Below, one piece after another: positions 46,400-56,328 of a stretch of DNA of 64,000 bases. The translations under genes were made by a program, and so were the position numbers. How positions within the stretch are numbered: the stretch's first letter is position 1; each line of letters begins with the position of its first letter. The DNA is from Ephemerocybe angulata (taxonomy: Eukaryota > Basidiomycota > Agaricomycetes > Agaricales > Psathyrellaceae): NCBI GenBank assembly GCA_013368325.1, contig JAACJK010000165.1, forward strand, positions 434,001-498,000. The letters run 5' to 3'. The notes beneath the pieces are model-generated. The model was not told the DNA's origin. It saw only the letters and a list, made by a program, of their open reading frames with translations, and did not search any database.

Positions 46400-47770
46400 A
46401 CGGTAAGCACGATGCGCACAAGACCGAAACACGACTTACCTGGCTCCCTCATCGTCAGAACCTGTCCTCCTGTGCCCGCACCCCACTCACCCCCTTCGGC
46501 CAGAGCTTCAAATTCGGCGGGCAGCCCCCCGCAGCGGACGATGACACCAAGAGCGAAGCCCCAAGTCCAACAACAAACGGTGGCCCCGCATTCTCCAAAC
46601 CCACGCGACACGGACACCACCACAAGCACTCCATGTCCTACGGTCTCTTCTCTTTCCTCGAATACGGGAGCAACAACCCTTTGTCCCTCTCCATCGACCT
46701 CCGGCACACACGACCAACGCCATGCGACGGCGCGCAACAACTGGGAGATCTTGAATGGCAGGGTGTGCATGACGGCGACCGACCGGAGCGACAAGTCAAG
46801 CCCGGCACACTAGGCTCACCGCGCGCAATCACAACACACCCTCACAACCCGAACTCGGTGGAGTGCAGGATGGTAGCCGTGCACGGCAAATCTAGACCAA
46901 CGGTGCGTCGGTCAGTACTCGAGGCTCGTGTCTTCTTTCAACGGACTTACAATTTGCTAGATACCCCGCTCCATGTTTACCACAATTCTACCATGTCCGC
47001 CTGCCCACCCGTACTTCATCAGCAGCCTCAGCGGCAGTGCGAACGCGATGAAGCGGGACAGCTATGCGAGCAGCCTCCTCATGCACCAGCACGCGACGCG
47101 CGCGATCCGCAGTGCAGTCTCGGACGCGACTACGACATACAACTCCAATAGCGATCTCGTGCTCGACATCTCGCGGCCGGGGAAGCTCTCGAAGAAACAG
47201 AGTGTCCGGAGGAGTGCGGACTCGATGGGGACGCAGTGGAATTGAGGGTGGATACTTCGAGCAGCAAGTTCACGTCTGCGCCAACGAGGCGGGCGAGGAA
47301 GAGCTCCGCACCCTCCGCTGCATCCCGGCAGAGCGGCCTTCTCCACGGTAAAAGCGAGGGAGGCTTTGGCTTTGGCTATGCGTATCCGAGCGCGAGGCAG
47401 AGGACCTTGTACGAGTCTGAGTTCAGACTTGTCGTCAGCTTGCCGCCCCCGCTGCCTCCGCCGCTGGGCTCGTCCCCGCTTCCGTCTAGCGCGCCGCTCT
47501 CTAGCACGTTCGACTCTGTGAGGAGCTCGCCTCCGGGGATCGTCCTGCCCACGCTGAGCTCGCAGCCGTCGAGTATCTCGGACATCTCGAGGCCGCAGCT
47601 GGGATACTTTGATCAGGACGCTGCGACGTATTTGCAGTCTCATTCGGGCTGGCGGACAGGGCGGTTTAGTGGTCGGGGACATGTGCAGGGACAGTCGAGT
47701 TCGAGCTCGGTCCCTGTGGGCGTGAGCCTCATCCCTAGCCGCGCGAACTCGATGCAGGAAGGCAACACTT
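46400..47770 (+). pseudogene. Captured Ser/Pro-rich gene fragment, unidentified
   Basis: A Ser/Thr/Pro-rich stretch (about 46430-46760), then ISSLSGSANAMKRDSYASSL with RAIRSAVSDATTTYNSNSDL and LDISRPGKLSKKQS (46973-47245), then after a one-base frame change a long Ser/Pro-rich frame (47236-47760; FGFGYAYPSARQRTLYESEF and DISRPQLGYFDQDAATYLQS). High GC and codon pattern look like host coding DNA. Frame changes and lack of a start indicate a captured, decayed fragment. Family not recognised. Confidence 0.4.
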
Positions 47771-48660
47771 TCGTACTACTCGCCCTAGCGCAGGTCGTCG
47801 TGCTTTTCCTGGCTTCCTTTTCATTCGACATCTTGCTATTTTATTTGGCGATTTCTTCTTCGCTTTGGAATTGCTCTCTTGCATTGACGCAGCACGCTCA
47901 TATCGATTTGGTTCACCGCCTGTCGTACATTACCCTGTTTGTACCCTGTACACTGCCACGATACCTACGACTTTCCCCATTCACACAGACACTTCCCTAC
48001 TACCCACTGTTGTATTTCTACCATCCCATACATGTACACTCAGTTACCCCGCTCCATCTTAGGACAATTCTGATGTGTGGTAGAGGCAAGCATCCTTTGA
48101 AGTTTTGAGGGCCCGCGTCTGCAATGGCATCTCCGCCAACACCGGGCAACGAAATCACGGGGGCTTTATCACCGGCCCGTGCCGCCGCTTGCATAAGCGC
48201 CCAATCCATCAAAGTTGTTTCTGAGGGGTTTTTGCAAGGGGTTTTGCCGGCCTCCAATAAATACAGGAAATTTTTAGAAACTCATGGAAATATAAATTAC
48301 TTAAGGATACACTTTATTTGTGCTAGGGGCAAATACCTTTCTATGCTGCACGGAGACTTCCTACAAGTTTTGAGCCCAAATACCTGAGTGCAAGGTTCCT
48401 TTACCTGTGCACAAAGTGCCTTAGAGTATGCCTGCAACCTGGCATAGAATTTTGAGCCCAAATACTTAGGGTGTGCCTGTGATCACGCATAGAGTTGGAG
48501 CCCATGGCCTGGCGCAAGGTGCCTCAAGGTATGCCAGCAATCTTGAATGAAATTCGAGTCTAAAAACCTGTGCGCAGGGTGCCTTTGAGTATTACATGAT
48601 ATTCAACTTTGAGCCAAATTAGCTGAAGGCTAGGCAACTTGAGTATGGATATGGACGCAA
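47771..48660. other. Interior of the 9.3 kb element, low-complexity sequence
   Basis: Open frame continues to 48108 but becomes hydrophobic and irregular. 48360-48610 has repeated GAGCC-AAATACCTG, GGTGCCT and ATGCCTGCAA words, probably decayed minisatellite. Confidence 0.4.
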
Positions 48661-48662
48661 GC

Positions 48663-49436
48663 ATACATGAAACTTGAGCCTAAATACCTGATGGCTAGGT
48701 AAGTATGGCCCCTTGGAGAGAGAGAGGGAAGAAGGCTGCTCTGGAAGAAGAGCGGGAAGAAGACCACCTTGGAAGAAGAGTGGGAAGAAGAATGCCTTGG
48801 AAGAATAGTGGGAAAGATGGAAGAAGATTGGGAAGAAGATTGCCTTGGAAGAAGAGCGGGAAAGATGGAAGAAGATTGGGAAGAAGATTGCCTTGGAAGA
48901 AGAGCGGGAAAGATGGAAGAAGATTGGGAAGAAGATTGCCTTGGAAGAAGAGTAGGAAGAATGGAAATGGAAGAAGAGTGGAAAGAACACTGCCTTGGAA
49001 GAAGTGTAGGAAGGAGACTGCTTTGGAAACAGGGTGGGAAGAAGTGTGGCATGGAAGAAGAGTGGGAAGAAGGCTTCGTTGGAAAGAAAGCTGGAAAAAG
49101 CCTGCCCTGGAAGAAGAGTGGGAAGGGAAATCTGGAAGAAGCCTTGTAATGCATGGCTTTGGATACAAAGTTCAATGACTTGTGACTTGCACTTTGGGCT
49201 TTTGCTTATCAAGTTATTTGGCATGGTGCTCACTTTTTTTCTCAATTGTCAGATGGTGGCACGTAAAGGTTCACCTGCCTTCAATCATGCCTTGTTTTGA
49301 CTGCTAATAAGCCCAACTGGTAGAAAAAATTATTCACAAGGTTCAGAGATCAAATAGCTTCGCAGGCTACTGTAGGTAGAGCTAGGCTGGTTCCAACACC
49401 ACCGTATGACATAAATCTACAGAGAGGGCCAAAAAG

Positions 49437-49474
<38 letters not shown>

Positions 49475-49713
49475 TAGGACCCCGGACACCCCGTGACTGT
49501 GACATCAATGATGGGAAGAACAAGCTGGAAGAAGGGGAAGGTGGAAGGGGAAATGTGGAATGGGAAATGGCCCTGGAAGTGGAACAGGAATATGGGAGGG
49601 GAAGGAGGGATGTGGAACAAGAAATCCTTCCTGGGAATTGCCCGCCTCTTAGGCTTGCTGGAAGGGTATATTCAGAAGCCTAAGAGGCACCTATTCCCAT
49701 GTGACTAAGGTGC
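48663..49713. repeat. Right inverted repeat of the 9.3 kb element
   Basis: Reverse complement of 40382-41277 with an enlarged TGGAAGAAGA minisatellite (48715-49150) that explains most of the ~150 bp length difference. A-run of about 35 at 49437-49472 corresponds to the shorter T-run on the left. Confidence 0.85.
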
Positions 49714-50916
49714 ATCATGCGCTTCAGAAGCTTGAGATGGCGCCACTCGTGCACCATCCGCAGGAAGCTGGGATATCTATCCTGTGATATGTTAGTAGTG
49801 CAGTGGGTAGCTGGTATAATAAGACAAACATACCTTGACCTCACCAATTCCCGTGTTATCTGTAAGCCGAGAAATTGTATTGTAGAGTTCGAATGGGGAC
49901 ACCTTCGACTCGTACTGCAATATCTCGAATACCTCAAGCACTCTGATCGTCGCCGCCGATTTAGGGTTCACCGTGGTCGCCGGGTAGAGCCTTCTTTCCA
50001 GAAGCTGTTCGACCTGACTCTTTGCGGAAGCACCACAGGCGCAATAGTCAACACCCAGGGTGTGAACACCGTCAATATCGATGATGACGAAGTCATCCCC
50101 CCAAGCGGTATCCGGTTTTGGACAAAGCTCCCCAGGAGCATGGCCGAGCTGGATACGTAGACCAAGAGATTTAAGAGAGATCCTAACAAAAAAGTGGCCG
50201 TTCCATCGCTAAGGAGATTCAGCTGAGTAAGAGCAATCGGCGGTAGGCTCCCATAAGGCGAGAACATACCTGAATTCTATGCAGTGGGAGGTGCAAGTGC
50301 CTTGCCCTCATGCATTCGACGCAGAACATGTCAATATTATCGCAACACATGCAGCGATACTCAGCAACCTTCACGCTGCAAGAACACATGTCAGTTGATC
50401 CACCTCGACCCTCAAGGGTAATGAGTGATCGAAGGTATGCGTCGATATGTTTTGTCCACTCGTGTTTGGCCTTGTCCTGCAACGGGTTGATCAATCAGCA
50501 AGCCAAGGCTGATAGCACATATCGTCGCTCACTCCCTGCCCTGGAGGTCGCCTTGTGTCGTGTTCGTCCTCCTCTTCTGGATCTTTTGTGGGTGGTAGCA
50601 TATCCTTTTCGAGGAAGCTGTCGAAGTACGCAGGGTCCCAGCCGTGCTCCTCTCTAACATCAGTCCAAGACGCCAAGATCTCCTCTGTCGTCCGGGTATC
50701 ATTAATCGCAACATCTGGTGCGCAGATTCCAGAAGCCGCAGCTTTCGTAGCCACCCGAAACCCTCCAGACGCAAGAGTCTTCAACTTCACGGTCTGTAGC
50801 GTCCGGGAGGATGATAAACTGCGCTCATCAAGTCCCAGGGGGTTGTCTAGCGTGGTCGGGGTGTACATTGACATCTTGATCTTCGGCTTTTTGCCCTTTC
50901 CCCCATCTTTCGGCAT

Positions 50917-51094
50917 TGTGGACTCAGCGCGGGTGTATGGGTGGTGTAAGGTGAGTGTCGCACTCTACGTTCGAGCGGTCACAGTGCCTAATTTAAGGCT
51001 ACAGGTTCCTATCAAGTCGGACGAAGTTAGTGGTACGTACAGGTGTACACTTGAGGCTACGTTGTCACCCTTGCCCAACGTTCACTCAGAAACC
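50917..51094. promoter_or_regulatory. Divergent intergenic region between KDZ 2 and the next gene
   Basis: Only 178 bp separate the KDZ 2 start (50916, minus) from the ATG at 51095 (plus), so the two genes probably share a promoter. No clear TATA box. Confidence 0.4.
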
Positions 51095-51857
51095 ATGGGT
51101 CGCAGAGCCAAGTACTTCACCCTGGCCGAGAAGACAGAGGAACGCAAGAGGCAGCAAGCTATTCGAAATTTGAAACCGCAGTGAGTTTCTCTGCAAACAT
51201 TAGTCCGTGTCGTGTCTTACTTCAGCTCCTTTGAAAAGTGCCATCGCTGCGAGAAAAACCGCAAATCGACGCCAATACCTCCGACGCAAGCCCATACCCA
51301 TCTTACCCGACTCGCTCAAACTACAAGCAAAAGCAGTCATATCCTGGAGCCGATGGAGCTCCCTTTTTGAGCGCTTCTATCACGGCCAGGACTCGCTCGT
51401 CCTCGAGGAGGTTGACCTGGAGGACAGCGACTTTCGTACCTTGGTCGGCCGCCCCGATTATCCCAACTCCCTCACATCCATGGACTCTGACGTGTTTCAC
51501 GGTATCTGGGAGGAGCTATCCGCAGCTATACATGGACGCATGTGCTGGTGCTACGCAAGGGAGGTGGAAGGAAGGATGGGCCGCATTCGAGAGACGACTG
51601 ACTCTGCTATCTTGGAGGAGCTATGGGATTGGTACGCTGCCCTTTCAAAGGATCATTCATTTTTACTTGGTATCCTCAGGGGGAAGTCTATGTTACAGTA
51701 CACTCCATCTGACCTCATTGCGCGGATTAATTTGAACTGGACCTCGCGCTTGATTGTGTTCATACTGGAGGACTTGGAGGCGTTTCGTTTCAACCGAGGT
51801 CATTTTCTCCGAGTTTGCGCAGATAGACTATGGGCTATGGGCTCCTGTACTACTTGA
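51095..51857 (+). CDS. Cargo gene of unknown function, basic N-terminus
   Basis: Two exons (51095-51180, 51239-51857) give 234 aa. The N-terminal ~55 residues are very basic and helical (MGRRAKYFTLAEKTEERKRQ, then AARKTANRRQYLRRKP), suggesting DNA or RNA binding. The rest is acidic and aromatic-rich (FYHGQDSLVLEEVDLEDSDF, WEELSAAIHGRMCWCYAREV). I believe similar basic-start ORFs accompany KDZ genes in other agaricomycetes, but cannot verify. The acceptor AAAAG at 51238 is unusual; TTCAG at 51225 would shift the frame and stop early. Confidence 0.6.
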
Positions 51858-51874
51858 TAGCGAATGTATTTACA

Positions 51875-52440
51875 TCAGGTACAATGAGACGGCTCGTTGA
51901 TAACAAGCCACTGTTGGACCACCTCGTCGACCTGGAGCCCCCAGCGGAGGAGTCTCTCATGCTCCCTCTTAGTGCGCGCGTACGTGGTGTTCTCTGCGAA
52001 TGCCTGATACACGCGCTGAAGCACATATGAGCAATTAGCAGTAACAAAAGGTAAGAAGAACTCGAACACTCACAAGCTTCTCCTCAGCGATGTCCCTGTC
52101 CCTATCCTTCTTAGGCTTTTTAGTTGAAGTTACCGGCCACCGGCGGAGCCAGTAGCATAGGAATCCATCGAGCCACGCGACAGTTCGATCAGACCGTATG
52201 GCTTCCTCGAAGTCGTCAACGTTCTCGATTATCGTCATCAGCTGTTTTGAGTCAGCCCGGTATGGTGCCAGCTGCGGGCCGCTCGCTGATCAGCATGCGC
52301 GGATCAGACATGGGGTGATGTGACCAACCGGTGGCATTGTGATCGAGCGCTGCGGGGAGAAACAAGCGCTCGTGGTCGAGTATCTGCGTTATCGACAAGT
52401 GCGGCTCGTCCGTGTTCTGGAGATACTTGTCTGTGTTTAT
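51875..52440 (-). CDS. Cargo gene of unknown function, 3' exons
   Basis: Three exons on the minus strand: about 52430-52329, 52285-52074 and 52015-51875, joined in frame. The sequence reads KYLQNTDEPHLSITQILDHE, then APYRADSKQLMTIIENVDDF, WLDGFLCYWLRRWPVTSTKK, and AFAENTTYARTKREHERLLR. An acceptor at about 52431 shows that at least one upstream exon exists, but I cannot locate it. It converges on the gene at 51095-51857 with an 18 bp gap. No recognised domain. Confidence 0.5.
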
Positions 52441-53091
52441 ATTAATCCCTTATATCCAACGTTATCGGACGCGAGGAGGGATATCAAAGGAAGTATCACT
52501 AACTAGAGTTTATTTCAAAATAGGGTAGATCGCGCAAATCGTTATCTATCGAGGAAGATCTGCCTCGTAGAAAAAGAGCATTTAGATAATTATTACGGGG
52601 GATGACTACCATATGACTCGAGTACTAATTTTTTGGGCATTGCGGGACCGCCGTTTCTGCACAGCCCGGGCGGAAGCAAAGGTAAAGGTGCGGAAGTGTT
52701 CAAGTACCTTGTCAGAAATCGGGGGAAGGCGAACTGAGCAGCATAACGATCCGGATCCCATGCCATCAAGCATGGCAACGCACTTCTAAAATATTGAAGA
52801 ATAGACGCTTCTTTGTACTTGCCGATAACCAAGGGCGGAAGCGCTGAATTAACTTACAAGTCAGGCGCAGGCCAGGAAGCGATCATTTCGAATTAGCACG
52901 GGTAAGGACAGGTATGTTTACGACAGTCGAAAACGCGTAGTTACAAGATAGGTAACGATATACTACGCGTTTACAGCAAGAAGAAATACAGCATTTTGTG
53001 TGAAATCGTCCAGAGGCGTCATGGGCACGGTCTCAAGTCCAATCGCGCAGGTACTCAGCCAGAATCATCGATCTCCTCCCCCAGCTCGCCT
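52441..53091. other. Gene-free stretch
   Basis: AT-rich, short ORFs only. May contain the missing first exon of the gene ending at 51875 or its promoter. Confidence 0.4.
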
Positions 53092-53631
53092 CTAATTTCC
53101 TCGTGCACCGCCGTCCCTCGTCGCTCCGCTGCGAAGCCTCGTAACGGCGCCACCGTAGAGAGTCGTATGAATCGGCTCGTCGGCCATCGAAACTGGGCGG
53201 TTGGCGTAGCGGTCGAGGCTGAGGCGGTTTTGGATGATGGTACGAAGGTCCTCGCGGAGGTCCTCCCTGTGGTCGGCCCACTCTTCGTCAGTCAAGAGGC
53301 GCGGGTTCGGCGATCTGCGGCGACGGCGAGTAGCAAGGTCGAAAGCGGCGGAGATTACGTGCTTGCAGAGTAGTACGCGTCAGCGTCAGAGCGAGAGGAT
53401 GGGGCGGTCTACAAAACTCACAAGGCGATGCATGGCGCAGTACATGGCGCGATTGATGTCAGGCGGGGTAGGGGGAATGTCATGGAGAATGGTGAAACGA
53501 CAGTAGGACTCGTCGACGAAGGAGTGAACGTCCCCGTTCGCCATAATGACGGTGATGAGGCCGATTGCAAAGACCAGCATGTCGGCCTGCCGCGTAGCAG
53601 ACAACAGGCCGGTGTTGGATATGGTCGGCAT
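53092..53631 (-). CDS. Small cargo gene of unknown function
   Basis: Exons 53631-53422 and 53361-53092 join in phase 0 and give 159 aa. Exon 1 has a hydrophobic segment (ADMLVFAIGLITVIMANGDV) followed by FVDESYCRFTILHDIPPTPP; exon 2 is Arg/Asp-rich (ATRRRRRSPNPRLLTDEEWA, DHREDLREDLRTIIQNR). The start could be further upstream. Not recognised. Confidence 0.5.
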
Positions 53632-54894
53632 GTCGGCTTCTACCTGGGGGCAGAGCGTGAGGCGTGACAGCTGGGGACGGCGGCGTTGGGAGACTTACGC
53701 TGGTGCTGGGGGTGAAAAGAAAGGCGATGGGCTGGGTAGTGGGCCTGGGGCATACTGCAGAATTGAGGCAAGTCTATATAGATGAGCGGAAGAAGCCCAT
53801 CGCCACGGTAGTACCATATTCGGCAGATCACAGATCTGGAATCTCGGCCTTACCATATTTGGTCGCCTGGTAGCCAATCGCGATTCAGAAAGTGGCTTGT
53901 TGAGTTTGCCTCGAACATAGATTGCGATATATCTCCTCATCGAGAGCTCCGATAAGACTTTTGAGCCTCCAGAAATATTGCTCTAGTATGTTTCTAGTAT
54001 ATTGTATTGTAGAGATACACAGGGAACAAAACTTTGGTATGAGCACGCAAATGCTGGGTCCGACGGTGAAGTCGCATTGGCGGACTCGTCTGGAATTTCA
54101 AGTTCCTCGCACCCCTTACCAAAAAAAGTTGTTAAACAGATATATCTGCGCTACCAATTAATATCTTGCATATAGGCTGTGTTATATCAGTGTTCTCTCA
54201 CATGTCGGGGCACCCGTTGCTGATGGGAGGTCGGTTCAATATTGCCTGGGATGGCGCCGCAATGGAGCGCTTAATTTCTTCAATAGATAGTCCTAGTATA
54301 CATAAAAGGATGTATAGTAGAGCTGTAATGTCTTACAGCTCGAATAGGCATGCATTCAACGTGCGTTTGCCTGTCTCGAGCAAATGCGCACTCGGCACTC
54401 GCACTCTGACTTGTCTAGACTCGTTTGTAGTCCTACATCACCGCAGACATTATCTACCTGCATTGCATATGCGTATTACACTAGTACAATATTTAAAACC
54501 GGCACAGAGAGCTGGGGATGGAGAGTTGCCAGTACGGATCCCCCGACCTGCCTTCAGGCGCAAAATCGTTACAAGTCCAAATTCGCAAGATGCCGACGGA
54601 TCAATAATGCCGAACCTTGCCGAACGGCATAGTTGCCTGGGCGCTTATTTACAGGGCGGTGGGCAAAATAACAAAGGCAACAGTCGTTTCCCGTTTCTGC
54701 CTCAACTCTCGTACCACAATCAAATCGGTATCTCTCCACCGCATTTAACTTCGCGTTGTCACTTCAGCCATTGAAAAAGAACGGGAGAGCAAGACATATA
54801 TTGAGGGGGCGTAAGTAGGACGGGGATACAGTAGGAACGCATATGAGTCCATCAAACATCGGAGACAAGTATACACGAAAGTACATGAGCGCGC
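53632..54894. other. Gene-free stretch
   Basis: Short ORFs only. Variants of the recurring word are present (GAGCGCTTAATT at 54269, GGGCGCTTATTT at 54641). Confidence 0.4.
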
Positions 54895-56047
54895 TCAGAC
54901 ATACACGACAGAGCCTCTGTTGAATGCAGTCTCATAAGCCTGAAACGCCGTCTGGAGGGTGCAATGGCGACTGAAACTAGCCGAAGCAACGCCCGTGACG
55001 TAGGGCGATGTGCTCTGCCTAAAATGGAGAGCTAAAAATGAGTGGATCTAGAGCATATCTTAGGAAAACCCACCACCCGCCGAAGATCCCGACACGTGTA
55101 CCCTTAGTTATTACGTAGTAGCGCTCTTCTGCATTGAGGAGTCAGAATACAATGACTAAATCGATGAATTAGAAGAAAGGAATACTTGCCACCGGGTCCA
55201 GTGAAAACAGCGTTCATGGGCGCAGGTGCTGGCTGAGGGTTGCTACTGTTCGGCCCCAAGGAATCGAAGCCAGGAATGATGGTAGAGATGGGATACGTAG
55301 GCGCGGGCGCGAGGTTGACGGGGGCACCGATGGCGACGGTGGTAGTGACCTGAGGAGCAGCGGCAGCGGCGGGGGTAACCTGAGGTCCACTAGCAGCAGA
55401 CGCGCGAGTAACTTGGGGCCCACTAGTGACCACAGGGGTGGTGACAGAGATCGACTGAGGAATGGCCAGGTGGGGCAAACCCATAGCCAGCTTGACCGAC
55501 TTGGACGGCAACTGGAGCGGGCGATGGGCGCCACCCGAGACATGGTCGGATGTATCAGAAGCAGAAGAATCAGAGTCCGCCGGGGAGGGAGCTGATAAAC
55601 GAAAAGGGTTAGATGGAGAAGAAGTAGGATGGAAACGAACAAACCCCGATTCCCTGAGAGCAGGCCTACTGGATCGACCTCCTCCACCTTGGGGAGGGGG
55701 CCATCGTCATCGCTCGAGTCAGAGACTTCGTCTGGAACCAGCAAAAAGCCGGTTCCATCGCAGGCAAGACAAGTCTCTGGATCTATCCGTACAATGATGT
55801 TCACTACGATACTAACCAATATTGTAAATCCACGTACGATACTGAGTTTCGCCTATCGAAGCAGCCTCGAACATATGACGACCTGCGGGAATGTGTTTCA
55901 GTGATGAATGGACGAGCAAGGGCCAAAGAGAGACTTACGACTATCAAACGCACGGATTACGGCCCCCAACAAGTCCTTCATGGCCGAGGAGAGCTTCGTG
56001 CCGCGAAAGACGTTGCGCTCCTGATTCATGCTAGACTGCTTTGCCAT
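54895..56047 (-). CDS. Protein with C-terminal RNase H1 N-terminal (viroplasmin-like) domain
   Basis: Six exons (56047-55939, 55882-55817, 55782-55645, 55591-55193, 55128-55074, 55018-54895) give exactly 296 aa. The N-terminus is helical (SAMKDLLGAVIRAFDSRRHM), followed by DPETCLACDGTGFLLVP with a CxxC, an acidic stretch (DSSDDDGPLP) and an Ala/Thr/Pro/Val-rich linker with repeated GPQVT. The last ~60 residues read YYVITKGTRVGIFGGW, then SPYVTGVASASF and AFQAYETAFNRGS. That is the pattern of the small domain that binds RNA/DNA hybrids at the N-terminus of eukaryotic RNase H1; no RNase H catalytic domain follows. A role in handling nucleic acid hybrids is inferred. Shares a 281 bp divergent promoter region with the 1064-aa gene. 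Confidence 0.7.
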
Positions 56048-56328
56048 CGTTGGACTGTGATAGAAGAGTGCGGGTGTGGTTGTCAAGTACAAGAAAAAAA
56101 GGCGGAGAAAGTGATTGCGGTTGAAGGAAGATTGGTGAGGACTTTATAGATATCCGCCGTCTGTTTACGGGTTGTTTGCTTTGAGATTGAGTGTTGATAC
56201 GTGCGATAGAGCTCGCGTGCGAAGGTTCAGAAGAGTGATGGAGGCGAACTGGGAGCCTAAGCGTGATGACCTATCAAGACTAACTTTGTATCATTTGGGC
56301 TTGACCATATGTCGTTAATTAGACCCCT
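56048..56328. promoter_or_regulatory. Divergent intergenic region
   Basis: 281 bp between the starts of the minus-strand RNase H1-N-like gene and the plus-strand 1064-aa gene. Nothing distinctive beyond AT-rich ends; shared promoter inferred from head-to-head layout. Confidence 0.35.

Larger units (their letters stand above)
40382..49713. mobile_element. 9.3 kb non-autonomous element with ~1 kb inverted repeats
   Basis: Both ends begin GCACCTTAGTCACATGGGAA when read inward and are nearly identical for about 750 bp. Left repeat spans about 40382-41277, right about 48663-49713. The interior (41280-48660) contains gene fragments but no transposase that I recognise. Long inverted repeats plus captured host fragments match the layout of Pack-type transposons. 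Superfamily is undecided: the TSD is 5 bp (or 3 bp), not the 8-11 bp of Mutator or hAT. Confidence 0.85.
37850..50916 (-). pseudogene. KDZ transposase 2, interrupted by a 9.3 kb element
   Basis: Exons on the minus strand: 50916-50533, 50476-50270, 50208-49834, 49781-49714 continued at 40376-40248, 40193-39879, 39819-39416, 39364-39046, 38991-38291 and 38241-37850. Leaving out the insertion and one ATCAT copy these sum to 1098 codons with no other lesion. Features: CxC2-type cluster in exon 2 (CSCSVKVAEYRC, CCDNIDMFCVEC, H-PLHRIQ), LGHAPGELCPKP in exon 3, GYAATGV with CARHNMKRPSAV and KGER, then YISYDIACQW, PKFHLPAHIAPCQ, and STREMGPGTRRDTLDYNF with GDYNWRK. These follow the canonical KDZ order more closely than KDZ 1. 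The break falls inside the conserved RGHDP region (LKLLKR before, RGHDPIR after). As it stands no full-length protein can be made. Confidence 0.9.

Noticed and set aside
40382..49713. LTR retrotransposon
   Set aside because: The long terminal repeats are inverted, not direct, and no gag, reverse transcriptase or integrase is visible.
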